In this document: in pieces, positions 9,314 to 18,058 of the stretch
Layout of the letters: each line of letters opens with the position of its first letter
Position numbering within the stretch: the first letter of the stretch is position 1
Assembly: GCA_017303795.1 (NCBI GenBank)
Contig: JAFLBR010000005.1
Location: forward strand, 292,364 to 356,363
Reading direction: 5' to 3'
Length of the DNA: 64,000 bases
From: Cytophagales bacterium
Lineage (GTDB): Bacteria > Bacteroidota > Bacteroidia > Cytophagales > Cyclobacteriaceae
The notes under the pieces: model-generated
Databases searched by the model: none
What the model was told of the DNA's origin: nothing
The model's input: only the letters and a program-made list of their open reading frames with translations
Made by a program: the position numbers and the translations under genes

Positions 9314-9340
9314 TAACCTCCCAATACCAACTCCAATCTC

Positions 9341-11020
9341 ATGAAAACTCTCCTTCCCTCATTACTCGTATTTATTTTACTTACAGGTTGTCAGAAACAA
9401 AAATTTGATGTCATCATTCGTGGTGGTACGGTGTATGATGGATCGGGTAAACCCGGAGTAATAACCGATGTGGGTATTAATGCAGATACGATTGCGGTAA
9501 TTGGAGATCTTTCTAAAGCCGAAGGCAAAACTGAAGTTGATGCAACAGGGTTAGCAGTAGCGCCTGGCTTTATTAACATGTTGAGCTGGGCTACGGAATC
9601 ATTAATTATAGATGGTACTTCGCAGGCCGACATCCGGCAAGGTGTTACACTGGAAGTATTTGGCGAAGGTTGGAGCATGGGGCCATTGAATGAAAAAATG
9701 AAAGCTGATTTATTAGCCGACATGCAACGCAATCCCGATTGGAAGTATGACCTCGACTGGACAACATTAAACGAATACCTGCAGTCGCTTGAGCGCAGAG
9801 GCGTGGCACCCAATGTAGCTTCGTTTGTTGGCGCAACTTCGGTTCGCATTCATGAATTGGGGTATGCCAACCGGTTACCCAACGCAGAAGAACTGGAACG
9901 CATGAAAGCATTGGTAAAGCAAGCGATGGAAGGTGGCGCACTGGGTGTGGGCTCATCGTTGATTTATGCACCCGCTAATTATTCGAGCACCGAAGAGTTG
10001 ATTGAACTTTGTAAAGTAGCTGGCGAATACGGAGGCATGTACATTACCCACATGCGCAGCGAAGGCAACAATATTTTTGATGCCGTAAATGAAACCATTC
10101 GTATTGCGCGCGAAGCAAAACTACCAGCTGAGATTTATCATTTAAAAATGGCAGGCGAAAGCAATTGGGGAAAACTAGATTCGGTGCTGACTATGATTGA
10201 GGAAGCCAATAAAGCCGGAATAAAAATTACTACCGATATGTACACTTACACGGCAGGTGCTACCGGGCTTGATGCCTCCATGCCACCCTGGGTGCAGGAA
10301 GGCGGAATAAAAGAATGGATTAAAAGATTGCAAGACCCTAAAATTCGTAAGCGGGCATTAGATGAAATGCGCAAGCCTTCTGATAAGTGGGAAAATTTAT
10401 TGTTGATGGCCGGCAGCCCTGAGCGGGTATTGCTGTTGGGCTTTGCCAACGACTCGCTAAAACAGTTTACCGGAAAAACGTTGGCCGAAGTAGCAAAAAT
10501 TTATGGTAAGAGCGCAGAGGAAACCGCTATGGATTTGGTAATAGCCGATAGCACCCGCGTGGGCACTGCTTATTTTATGATGAGCGAAGAAAACGTGAAG
10601 CGACAAATTGCATTGCCGTTTATGAGTTTTGGTTCCGATGCGGAATCACCGGCTACCGAAGGTGTGTTTTTAAAATCGAGTACACACCCGCGGGCTTATG
10701 GAAACTTTGCACGACTGCTCGGCAAATATGTGCGCGATGAAAAAGTTATACCGATGGAAGAAGCCATTCGTAGACTTACCGCATTGCCAGCCGCGAATCT
10801 TAAAATTAAAAAGCGGGGTTCGTTAACACCCGGCTATTATGCCGATGTGGCGATATTCGATGCGACTAAAATTCAAGATCATGCTACATTCGAAAAGCCA
10901 CATCAATACAGTACCGGTATGGTGCATGTGCTGGTAAATGGAACCGTAGTATTAAAAGATGGCGAACATACTGGTGCAAAACCGGGAAGAGTGGTGAGAG
11001 GGCCGGGGTGGAAGGAATAA
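9341..11020 (+). CDS. N-acyl-D-amino-acid deacylase-like amidohydrolase, lipoprotein, altered metal site
   Basis: 559 residues with signal peptide and lipobox (LLTGC, C17), so probably membrane-anchored outside the cytoplasm. The fold is that of the D-aminoacylase branch of the amidohydrolase superfamily, which cleaves N-acyl-D-amino acids. Later metal or substrate residues are present: H237 (YITHMRSEG), H267 (EIYHLKMAG) and D433 (FGSDAES). The usual HxH after strand 1 is replaced by PGFINMLSW at about 75-83, so the metal site must differ from the classical enzyme. Substrate unknown. A non-catalytic or altered activity is possible. Confidence 0.85.
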   Translation: MKTLLPSLLVFILLTGCQKQKFDVIIRGGTVYDGSGKPGVITDVGINADTIAVIGDLSKAEGKTEVDATGLAVAPGFINMLSWATESLIIDGTSQADIRQGVTLEVFGEGWSMGPLNEKMKADLLADMQRNPDWKYDLDWTTLNEYLQSLERRGVAPNVASFVGATSVRIHELGYANRLPNAEELERMKALVKQAMEGGALGVGSSLIYAPANYSSTEELIELCKVAGEYGGMYITHMRSEGNNIFDAVNETIRIAREAKLPAEIYHLKMAGESNWGKLDSVLTMIEEANKAGIKITTDMYTYTAGATGLDASMPPWVQEGGIKEWIKRLQDPKIRKRALDEMRKPSDKWENLLLMAGSPERVLLLGFANDSLKQFTGKTLAEVAKIYGKSAEETAMDLVIADSTRVGTAYFMMSEENVKRQIALPFMSFGSDAESPATEGVFLKSSTHPRAYGNFARLLGKYVRDEKVIPMEEAIRRLTALPAANLKIKKRGSLTPGYYADVAIFDATKIQDHATFEKPHQYSTGMVHVLVNGTVVLKDGEHTGAKPGRVVRGPGWKE

Positions 11021-11073
11021 GATGCGCGACAATATGGTTTAATGATTTACGTTGATTAAGAAATTCTAACACT

Positions 11074-11553
11074 ATGAAAAAGACATTTCCAGCAATGCTG
11101 TTCGTGGGATTTATTTTGCTCATGGCTTTTGTTAATAAACCTGCAGATCACGAACAGATAGCATTTGACTACTTTATTTCTGATATTTTAGGAAATGATT
11201 TCAAAGATGTCACCTCATTTGAATTCAAGGGGGTAACAGAAGAGTCGTATGCTACTTTAGGAAAATATAATTTTTGCTTACGACCTGAAGAAAAATTAGG
11301 GTCAATGATTAAAGAGCTTACAGCAATGAAGAGGCAGACTAAAGAAATTGATTTTGCAAACGTTAGTGGCCTAAAAATTACAAACTTCCAAAGCAAGACA
11401 AGTGGTCATAGACTTTTTGTTTATCCATCATTACATGTTGCTGAAAACTACTATGTGTTTTTGTCTTTCCAAAAGCTAAAAGAACATCCAATAAAATATG
11501 TATTTGAATTAAATATGGAGGGAGATATTTTGAGAAGTTGCAAAATGGAATGA
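11074..11553 (+). CDS. secreted protein of unknown function
   Basis: 159 residues with an N-terminal signal-like helix (about 5-22, FPAMLFVGFILLMAFV). The remainder is a mixed alpha/beta sequence with no recognised motif. It lies 53 bases after the amidohydrolase on the same strand and is more AT-rich than its neighbours. Confidence 0.6.
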   Translation: MKKTFPAMLFVGFILLMAFVNKPADHEQIAFDYFISDILGNDFKDVTSFEFKGVTEESYATLGKYNFCLRPEEKLGSMIKELTAMKRQTKEIDFANVSGLKITNFQSKTSGHRLFVYPSLHVAENYYVFLSFQKLKEHPIKYVFELNMEGDILRSCKME

Positions 11554-11664
11554 GTGCATCTTTTGGTTGTAACCAGATTGGCTTAATAAAAAGCGGATCA
11601 AAATTAAATTTGATAAGATGAGATTATAACTACCCAGTGAGATATGGATAAGTGTAAGTGTAAA

Positions 11665-12165
11665 CTACAATTTCAATCTTTGAAGTTTCATTTGAAACTC
11701 TCCATTCGAAAAATCAGAGCCTTCAAAAGTTCCTTTGATAACCTCTCCATCAAAAGAAGTTAATGTAACAGAAATATTACTATTATGGGTGTTTGCACCT
11801 GCTATTGATTTTCCATACGGTCCACCATTTGGGTCATAAATTGTGGTAAAAAATTCAGGAAACTTACCGCTATAATTATGATTTGGACCTTCAATTGTAA
11901 ATGGAAGTTTAATCTTGTCTATATCTACATTACTCACAGTAATTGCCCAGTATTCAGATGACTCCACATCTTTACGAAGAGTTATGGCGAGGTAATTACG
12001 CCCGATAGCTATATAATTTAATTGCTCTTCCGGGAATACATTAAAAACCATTTCTACTCCATTAACTTTTGCCTTAATGAAATTAGTTTCTGGTTTGATT
12101 TTACTTTCATCACAAGCGAATAAAATCAAACAGGCTAAACTTGTAATTAAATAGCACTTTTTCAT
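11665..12165 (-). CDS. small lipoprotein, DUF6252-like
   Basis: The ATG at 12165 is chosen because it begins a clean lipoprotein signal (KKCYLITSLACLILFAC, C18). An upstream frame extension would bury it. The mature part of about 149 residues has the beta-rich pattern of Bacteroidota DUF6252-type lipoproteins: a KAKVNGVEMVF start, a central AITVSN strand and a final GEFQMKLQRL strand. Function unknown. The family call is from memory of its pattern only. Confidence 0.65.
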   Translation of the reverse strand: MKKCYLITSLACLILFACDESKIKPETNFIKAKVNGVEMVFNVFPEEQLNYIAIGRNYLAITLRKDVESSEYWAITVSNVDIDKIKLPFTIEGPNHNYSGKFPEFFTTIYDPNGGPYGKSIAGANTHNSNISVTLTSFDGEVIKGTFEGSDFSNGEFQMKLQRLKL

Positions 12166-12269
12166 ATAGGTAAATGTACAATTCTTGACGCTCTTTACCA
12201 AAAATGCACCCTACCTTCATAATGAGCCAGAAAGGCCAAGCTGGAGTTCTCAAAAAATCACTTCACCCC

Positions 12270-12316
12270 TTGCGTAGCCACTTAGCTACATATATATTTG
12301 TAGTCAAATGGCTACA
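12270..12316 (+). promoter_or_regulatory. promoter and probable ArsR operator
   Basis: TTG at 12270-12272, a 20-base spacer, then TATATTTG at 12293-12300, a good Bacteroidota promoter. Two related palindromes overlap it. One is GTAGCCActtAGCTACA at 12274-12290, between the boxes. The other is TGTAGTCAAATGGCTACA at 12299-12316, over the expected start point and ending 2 bases before the ATG. The halves share TGTAGYCA. Binding by the downstream ArsR-type protein would block its own promoter. Confidence 0.65.
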
Positions 12317-12318
12317 AA

Positions 12319-12642
12319 ATGAATTTAAGACGCGATGTATTTCAGGCTATTGCCGATCCAACCCGCAGGGCAATATTACTTTTAGTGGCTTCGCAATCCA
12401 TGACAGCCGGAGCCATAGCCGCCAACTTTGATACGGCCCGTCCCACGGTTTCCAAACATTTGCAAATTCTTACCGAATGCGAATTGCTGAAACAAGAGCA
12501 GCAAGGCCGGGAAGTTTATTATCACTTAAATCCTAAAAGCATAAAAGAGATTGCTGATTTTATTGAACCGTTCCGCAATCTGTGGGATAACCGCTTTAAT
12601 AAACTGGAAAGCGTAATGAAAAAATATAAACCGAAGAAATAA
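12319..12642 (+). CDS. ArsR-family winged-helix repressor (SdpR-like)
   Basis: 107 residues: [22 protein letters not shown], then the recognition region [18 protein letters not shown] and the wing [10 protein letters not shown]-type strand. It lacks the ELCVCD cysteines of metal-sensing ArsR proteins, so it is probably of the non-metal type that is usually paired with SRPBCC proteins. It begins an operon with the next two genes; the next gene's ATG follows its stop codon directly. Palindromes in its promoter suggest autorepression. Confidence 0.9.
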   Translation: MNLRRDVFQAIADPTRRAILLLVASQSMTAGAIAANFDTARPTVSKHLQILTECELLKQEQQGREVYYHLNPKSIKEIADFIEPFRNLWDNRFNKLESVMKKYKPKK

Positions 12643-13110
12643 ATGGAACGCAAAACAAAAATTCAAGCCGAACCGAATAAGCAAGAATTGGTAATAACCC
12701 GCGAGTTCGACTTGCCCGTTGAGTTGCTCTTTAAAGCCCATGCCGAACCTCAACTGGTGGAGCAATGGATGAGCACAAAGGTTTTGAAATTAGAAGGCCG
12801 CAAACATGGCAGTTGGCAATATGAAACAAGCGATCCGAATGGCAATGTGATGCTTCGCATGAATGGCACTTTTCACGAGTTTATTCCGAACCAGAAAATT
12901 ATCCGCACCTTCGAAATGGAGAATATACCTTTTGATGTGCAACTCGAATTTTTTGAGTTTGAAACACTAACGGAAGATACCAGCAAGCTTACCATGCATT
13001 TGATTTACCGGTCGCAGACTTTGCGCGATCAGATGTTGCAGATGCCCTTTGCACAAGGCTTGAACATGGCACATAACCGGTTAGAGGAAGTTGTTCATAA
13101 ATTAAAATAA
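12643..13110 (+). CDS. SRPBCC/AHSA1-domain protein
   Basis: 155 residues covering a complete START-like (AHSA1) fold: ITREFDLPVELLFKAHAEPQLVEQW at the N-terminus, a central strand set and a C-terminal long helix. These small hydrophobic-pocket proteins commonly sit right behind an ArsR repressor, as here, and probably bind a small lipophilic ligand. No spacing from the repressor gene, so it is translated from the same mRNA. Confidence 0.88.
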   Translation: MERKTKIQAEPNKQELVITREFDLPVELLFKAHAEPQLVEQWMSTKVLKLEGRKHGSWQYETSDPNGNVMLRMNGTFHEFIPNQKIIRTFEMENIPFDVQLEFFEFETLTEDTSKLTMHLIYRSQTLRDQMLQMPFAQGLNMAHNRLEEVVHKLK

Positions 13111-13117
13111 AACACTT

Positions 13118-13489
13118 ATGTCTAAACAGAACAAAATCATTTACTGGGTAGCCACCCTCTGGCTTGCGCTGGGGATGCTCTCTACAGGTATTGTACAAGT
13201 CATTAAAATGGAAGAAGAGGTTGCCATGTTTGCGCGCCTCGGGTATCCGGCTTATCTACTTACGATCTTAGGTGTATGGAAAATTCTCGGTGTTGTGGCC
13301 ATACTTGTACCGCGCTTTCCATTGGTAAAAGAGTGGGCCTATGCCGGTTTCTTCTTTACAATGTCTGGTGCACTTGTTTCACACTATGCACTTGGCGATG
13401 GAACAGTTGAATATTTTGGGCCCGCGTTGTTGTTAGTACTTACAGTTGTTTCGTGGTATTTTAGACCTGATAATAGACGGGTAGCTTGA
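13118..13489 (+). CDS. DoxX-like four-helix membrane protein
   Basis: 123 residues with four predicted membrane helices (starting near 9, 46, 70 and 98) and the DoxX-type pattern LGYPAYLLTILGVWKILGV. It is 7 bases after the SRPBCC gene. The ArsR-SRPBCC-DoxX order recurs in bacteria, but its physiological task is unclear. Confidence 0.85.
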   Translation: MSKQNKIIYWVATLWLALGMLSTGIVQVIKMEEEVAMFARLGYPAYLLTILGVWKILGVVAILVPRFPLVKEWAYAGFFFTMSGALVSHYALGDGTVEYFGPALLLVLTVVSWYFRPDNRRVA

Positions 13490-13516
13490 TAAGATTTATA
13501 AATTAAACCTTTTAGA

Positions 13517-14095
13517 ATGAATCCGAAGGTAGATTGGTTTTTCAATAAAACAAGCAAGTGGCAAGAGGAGTACAGCAAGTTAAGAAAGATTGCGCTTGCC
13601 AGTGGCCTTGCTGAAGAATTGAAATGGGGTTGTCCCTGCTACACGCTTGATGGCACCAACGTGGTGTTGATTCATGGCTTCAAAAACTATTGTGCTTATT
13701 TATTTCACAAAGGTGTATTGCTAAAGGATCCTAAAAGGATTTTGATTCAACAAACAGCTAACGTCCAATCTGCACGCCAGATTCGGTTTACACATCTGGA
13801 TCAGATTACCGATTTGGAACCCATATTGAAGGCGTACATCAAAGAAGCAATCAAAGTGGAAAAGTTGGGGGCAAAGGTTGAATTTAAAAAGACAACCGAA
13901 TTTGAGATGCCTGATGAATTTAAAGCTGCCTTAAAAAAATCTGTTGCATTGCACAAAGCTTTCAAATTGCTAACCCCAGGAAGGCAAAGAGGGTACCTGC
14001 TTTATTTTGCTTCAGCTAAGCAAGCTAAAACACGGGCAGAAAGAATTCAGAAATACACCCCTGCAATCCTTAAAGGAAAGGGTTTGGAAGATTAA
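13517..14095 (+). CDS. YdeI/OmpD-associated family protein (DUF1801)
   Basis: 192 residues. The N-terminal DUF1801 part has the typical WQEEYSKLRKIALASGL and ELKWGCPCYTL stretches. The C-terminal helix-rich YdeI part has ALKKSVALHKAFKLLTPG and RQRGYLLYFASAKQ. YdeI-like proteins are linked to peptide or stress resistance, but no biochemical activity is firmly known. Last or independent member of the preceding operon; 27 bases from the DoxX gene. Confidence 0.85.
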   Translation: MNPKVDWFFNKTSKWQEEYSKLRKIALASGLAEELKWGCPCYTLDGTNVVLIHGFKNYCAYLFHKGVLLKDPKRILIQQTANVQSARQIRFTHLDQITDLEPILKAYIKEAIKVEKLGAKVEFKKTTEFEMPDEFKAALKKSVALHKAFKLLTPGRQRGYLLYFASAKQAKTRAERIQKYTPAILKGKGLED

Positions 14096-14108
14096 TACAT
14101 TCACATAT

Positions 14109-14678
14109 ATGAAATCAAAACAAAAGTTAACTTCGGAACAACGCGGTGAATTGTTGGAACTGTTAGAGAAAAGATTCACTAAAAATATTTCACGCCATAA
14201 AGGAATAACCTGGGCCGAGGTGCAGGCTAAGTTGGAAGCTGATCCTTCAAAACTTTGGTCGCTAAGCGAAATGGAAAAAACCGGTGGCGAACCCGATGTA
14301 ATTGGCTATGATAAAAAGACAAACGAATTTATTTTTTCCGATTGCTCGGCCGAAACGCCAAAGGGTCGCAGAAGTATTTGTTACGATCATGAGGCACTTG
14401 AATCCCGCAAGGAACACAAACCTGCTAACAGTGCGGTACAAATGGCAACCGATATGGGGATCGAGCTTTTGAATGAAGTGCAATACCGCGAACTGCAATC
14501 CTTGGCTGGCGATAAGTTTGATGCCAAATCGTCAAGTTGGTTAAAAACTCCAGCCGACATTAGGAAACTTGGTGGTGCCATTTTTGGCGATTACCGTTAT
14601 GGTCATGTGTTTGTCTATCACAATGGTGCAGAATCTTACTATGGTGTAAGAGGTTTTCGTGGGTTGTTACGGGTTTAG
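14109..14678 (+). CDS. DUF4256 family protein
   Basis: 189 residues from the ATG at 14109; a longer frame runs upstream but overlaps the previous gene by nearly 90 bases. Recognisable family blocks: RFTKNISRHKGITW, LWSLSEMEKTGGEPDV, FSDCSAETPKGRRS and GAIFGDYRYGHVFVYHNGAESYY. Such proteins are cytosolic and widespread, with no established role. Thirteen bases after the YdeI-like gene, so likely co-transcribed. Confidence 0.85.
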   Translation: MKSKQKLTSEQRGELLELLEKRFTKNISRHKGITWAEVQAKLEADPSKLWSLSEMEKTGGEPDVIGYDKKTNEFIFSDCSAETPKGRRSICYDHEALESRKEHKPANSAVQMATDMGIELLNEVQYRELQSLAGDKFDAKSSSWLKTPADIRKLGGAIFGDYRYGHVFVYHNGAESYYGVRGFRGLLRV

Positions 14679-14772
14679 ATCCTGAAAATTTAAATCAGAG
14701 AAGTGACTTGCAGCGTTAAACCTTTTTTTAATCACGCAGTCCAAGCGAGTCAAATAAAATTCATTTTGTTTT

Positions 14773-15855
14773 ATGTTAGATGTAAAGAAGAATTTTTATC
14801 GGGTAACCAGATTTGGGTTATTAGTAGTTGTTTTCTTTTTAGTTTCCTGTAAAGATGATCTGGAACCTGCCGCAGAGGAGCAGATGTATTTTCCATCCAA
14901 CGATGGCTGGGAAACCAAATCGATAGCAAGTCTGGACTGGAACGAAAGTGCCATTCAACCTTTAAAAGATTATCTCATTGATAAAAACACCAAGTCGTTT
15001 ATGATTTTGGTGAATGGAAGAATTGTAATGGAAGAATATTTTGATGGCCACACTAATAGTACTTCCTGGCAATGGAATAGTGCAGGCAAAACATTGGTAG
15101 CCACAACCACAGGTATTGCGCAGCAGGAAGGGTTGTTGAATATTAATACCAAAGCTTCACAATATCTGGGTGCCGATTGGACAAGTGCCGAACTGGAAAA
15201 AGAAAATCTGATTACAGTTAAGAATTTACTTACCATGACTTCGGGGCTTAATGACGAGAATGAGTTTGTAATCAGGGCTAACTTAACTTACCTGGCCGAT
15301 GCCGGTACCCGGTGGTCGTACCACAATGTATTTCAAAAATTAATGGATGTAGTTGCTGAGGCCAGCGATCAGAGTTTTGAAACGTATTTCAATGCAAAGT
15401 TGAAAGATAAAATCGGCATGGATGGCTTCTGGAACAATGGTGTAATCTTTAAAATATACCACAGCAACACCCGAAGCATGGCCAGGTTTGGTTTGTTGGC
15501 CCTTAACAATGGAAAGTGGAAAGAGGAACAGATTATAAACGAAGCATTTTTTAATGAGAGCATCAACACTTCGCAAAACATCAATCCATCGTATGGATAT
15601 TTATGGTGGCTGAATGGTAAAGCCAGTTATATGGTACCCGGTGGGCAAACGGTTTATACTGGGCCACTTGTTGCATCAGCACCGGCCGATATGTATGCGG
15701 CTATGGGTGCGGAGGATCAACGCATTTATGTTATTCCAAGTAAGAAAATGATTGTGATCAGAATGGGTACTGCATCAGACCCGGCCAACCCGAGCTTTGC
15801 CCTTTCAGGTTTTGATAATGAGTTGTGGCAAAAAATCAATGCTGTGATTGAATAA
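14773..15855 (+). CDS. serine hydrolase of the beta-lactamase class C/PBP superfamily, lipoprotein
   Basis: 360 residues with a lipoprotein signal (lipobox cysteine C26, FLVSC). The active-site motifs of the superfamily are present: S103-A-G-K106 (SxxK) and Y183-H-N185 (YxN). The third motif is less clear, perhaps the VPGGQ segment. Such envelope enzymes act on esters, peptides or D-amino-acid bonds; the substrate cannot be told. It stands alone between intergenic gaps of about 95 and 195 bases. Confidence 0.85.
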   Translation: MLDVKKNFYRVTRFGLLVVVFFLVSCKDDLEPAAEEQMYFPSNDGWETKSIASLDWNESAIQPLKDYLIDKNTKSFMILVNGRIVMEEYFDGHTNSTSWQWNSAGKTLVATTTGIAQQEGLLNINTKASQYLGADWTSAELEKENLITVKNLLTMTSGLNDENEFVIRANLTYLADAGTRWSYHNVFQKLMDVVAEASDQSFETYFNAKLKDKIGMDGFWNNGVIFKIYHSNTRSMARFGLLALNNGKWKEEQIINEAFFNESINTSQNINPSYGYLWWLNGKASYMVPGGQTVYTGPLVASAPADMYAAMGAEDQRIYVIPSKKMIVIRMGTASDPANPSFALSGFDNELWQKINAVIE

Positions 15856-15979
15856 CAATCCGTAATGTATATTTTTACTGACAAACTTATTTTATGAAAT
15901 GAGCATAAACCAAACTATACCTAACAACACGTTAATTACGGAGATTATTTCCTCCAGGTAAGTCTTGATATGCGAATTC

Positions 15980-16022
15980 CATGCCTGCGTGCCGAAATGC
16001 TGCACTACGGCATGCAGGCATG
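15980..16022. repeat. strong intergenic hairpin
   Basis: catgcctgc (15980-15988) pairs perfectly with gcaggcatg (16014-16022), and the stem continues inward with tgccg/cggca around one mismatch. There is no T run on either side, so it is not a typical terminator. It lies 29 bases before the next gene on the plus strand and may be an mRNA leader structure or a REP-type element. Confidence 0.6.
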
Positions 16023-16050
16023 TGACCTTAAAAAAATAAATTATTAACGC

Positions 16051-16563
16051 ATGAAACTTTTAATCATTACTTTTCTTTACCTGTTTACCGGAACTGAAGC
16101 ACCTGTTGTTGCCGATCCTATCGGAACCGTTACCTATAAAATTAATGGCGAAGAGAAAAAAGTAAACCTGCGCTCGCTTTCGGTTTCATTAAAAACAGAA
16201 ACTACGGGTGATCCCGGTAAGGAAAACACATACTCGGTGGCTTCATTTACCATTTATGATACCGAAAACAACAAAGCTCTTAAGTTTACTGTGCACGAAG
16301 ATAAAGTGGTAACCGATTTAAAAGGTAATTATCCGTTACGTAACTCTAATGAAATTGAGTTTGGTAAATCAACCGGTATAATGGTGATTAATACACAAAA
16401 CGCCTCTCAAATCTGGACTTCCGTTATTGGTGGTTCGTGCCAGGTAGATTTAGCAGGAACTACTATGAAAGTAAAAATTACGGGTGCAAGCTTGAATGTT
16501 GGCAACGAAACAGTTCCCTTCGAATTAACATTGGATGCAACAGGTGTGAAGGTAAGAAGCTAA
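16051..16563 (+). CDS. secreted protein of unknown function
   Basis: 170 residues with a short signal-like start (KLLIITFLYLFTG). The mature part is beta-rich with repeated Val/Thr strands and Gly-Asp turns. It looks like a single beta-sandwich similar in style to the small Bacteroidota proteins that bind in the envelope. No family recognised. The preceding gap carries a strong hairpin that would lie in its mRNA leader. Confidence 0.55.
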   Translation: MKLLIITFLYLFTGTEAPVVADPIGTVTYKINGEEKKVNLRSLSVSLKTETTGDPGKENTYSVASFTIYDTENNKALKFTVHEDKVVTDLKGNYPLRNSNEIEFGKSTGIMVINTQNASQIWTSVIGGSCQVDLAGTTMKVKITGASLNVGNETVPFELTLDATGVKVRS

Positions 16564-16583
16564 TCTTACCTTCACTTCTTGTT

Positions 16584-17507
16584 TTACTTAGCAGGTGTAA
16601 TCACAATATTTCTAAAATCAATCGGGCCGTGGTCGCCCTGAAACATAAGTGGCCCCGGTTCATTTTCTTTATTATCGATAGCGCCTCCGGTAATACCAGG
16701 AATTTCCTGGTTGCTGATAATAGTAATGCCATTTGCCACTACCGTAATCATTCTGCCTACTAACGTAATATCATAGGTTTGCCACTCGCCAGCATCTTTC
16801 GCAGCCATTACACTAGGCGTAAGAAATCCATACACCGCACCGAGATAACCTTTCCACGGTTCTTTACCTTTGTCGTCTTCAATCTGTACTTCGTAACGAC
16901 CGCGCAGATACACGCCACTGTTGCTTCCTTTCTCATAACGAAACTCCACATGTAATTTGAAATCGGTAAAAGTTTGTTCGCTTACTAAGTTGCTTCCCGA
17001 TTTTAAACTTCTCAAAATTCCATTCTCTACAATCCATTGGTTGGGCCCCATAGCCTTCCAGCCTTTCAAATCTTTTCCATTAAACAAAGTAATGGGTTGA
17101 CCCCACGCGGGTTCGGTGGTGCGCTTCAGCAACGGAGCGCGCGTACCTGTCCACGTATATTTTTTACCATCGGTGTAAACCATGGTGCCTTTTAGGGTTT
17201 CACCGGTTAGCTCACCTTCAAAGTCCATATTACGATCGCCCGGTTCCCACTGGGGTGGGATGGAGAAATTGAATTTTTCATTCACCACATTTACTACGGC
17301 AACCGGCCGCGCACTTCCAAAAGCATATACAAAGCGACCTACCAAAGTTTTGTGGCCCGAATGCTCAATCTCGAGCCAGGAGGGAAGTTGCGTTCCGTCT
17401 TTTTCAATTAAAAGATTCCAACGGCCTTCTAATTTATGCTGTGCCTGAAGTGCGGTTATTACCATAACCAACAGGAGCATGAGTACAAAGCGTGAGTAGA
17501 TTTTCAT
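16584..17507 (-). CDS. DUF1080 (3-keto-disaccharide hydrolase fold) secreted protein
   Basis: 307 residues with a signal peptide (cleavage near VITALQAQ). The N-terminal 130 residues form a small beta domain. The rest (about 140-305) is a DUF1080/concanavalin-like domain: ITLFNGKDLKGWKAMGPNQW, FKLHVEFRYEKGSNSGVYLRG and EWQTYDITLVGRMITVVANG. Members act on carbohydrates in the envelope, some on 3-keto-sugars. Convergent with the preceding gene, 20 bases apart. Confidence 0.85.
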   Translation of the reverse strand: MKIYSRFVLMLLLVMVITALQAQHKLEGRWNLLIEKDGTQLPSWLEIEHSGHKTLVGRFVYAFGSARPVAVVNVVNEKFNFSIPPQWEPGDRNMDFEGELTGETLKGTMVYTDGKKYTWTGTRAPLLKRTTEPAWGQPITLFNGKDLKGWKAMGPNQWIVENGILRSLKSGSNLVSEQTFTDFKLHVEFRYEKGSNSGVYLRGRYEVQIEDDKGKEPWKGYLGAVYGFLTPSVMAAKDAGEWQTYDITLVGRMITVVANGITIISNQEIPGITGGAIDNKENEPGPLMFQGDHGPIDFRNIVITPAK

Positions 17508-17573
17508 ACTTATAAATTTCTTAAGTGTAAAGTGAATTGAGTTTGAAGTTATGTTAGTTCAAGAATATTTCAA

Positions 17574-17999
17574 TTAATGTCCACCCTTTACATAAGCCCA
17601 ACCACTTTCTTGTTTCAGCGTAAGCTCTATCATAGCCGAAGGTACTACGGTTGAAACTTTTAACAAGTCTTCTGGCTTTAGATTTTTACGTTTCATGGTA
17701 TTGCCGCAGGCTGCAAATACAACACCTTTGCTACTCCATTCAGCTACTTGTGCGGAAGCTTTAGAAGTTTTGTTGATAAGCAGATCTAAGCCTGGGCCAT
17801 GGCACACCACTTCAATTTCGGCATTGGGCCACGCAGTGCGAATATTTTTTACCTGGCCAACAATTGAAGCCTGCGAAAGCGAATCGCTATCGGTAAACTG
17901 CATCACAATTTTATGGGGTTTCATATCAATTACGCCATTGGCTTGCTGCGCAAATAAATTGGTCGAAAAACAAATCAGAAGGAATAGCATCGCTTTCAT
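17574..17999 (-). CDS. secreted DsrE-family protein
   Basis: 141 residues: signal peptide (about 1-18, ending NLFAQ) plus a DsrE fold with HKIVMQFTDSDSL at the start, EIEVVCHGPGLDLL in the middle and the family cysteine in VVFAACGNTM. Cytosolic DsrE proteins relay sulfur; exported versions like this have an unknown role. It is 66 bases upstream of the DUF1080 gene on the same strand. Confidence 0.85.
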   Translation of the reverse strand: MKAMLFLLICFSTNLFAQQANGVIDMKPHKIVMQFTDSDSLSQASIVGQVKNIRTAWPNAEIEVVCHGPGLDLLINKTSKASAQVAEWSSKGVVFAACGNTMKRKNLKPEDLLKVSTVVPSAMIELTLKQESGWAYVKGGH

Positions 18000-18058
18000 G
18001 AGGAATAGATTTTATTGATTCAAGGTAGAGACTTTGGCTACGAAAGCCAAACAAGATA

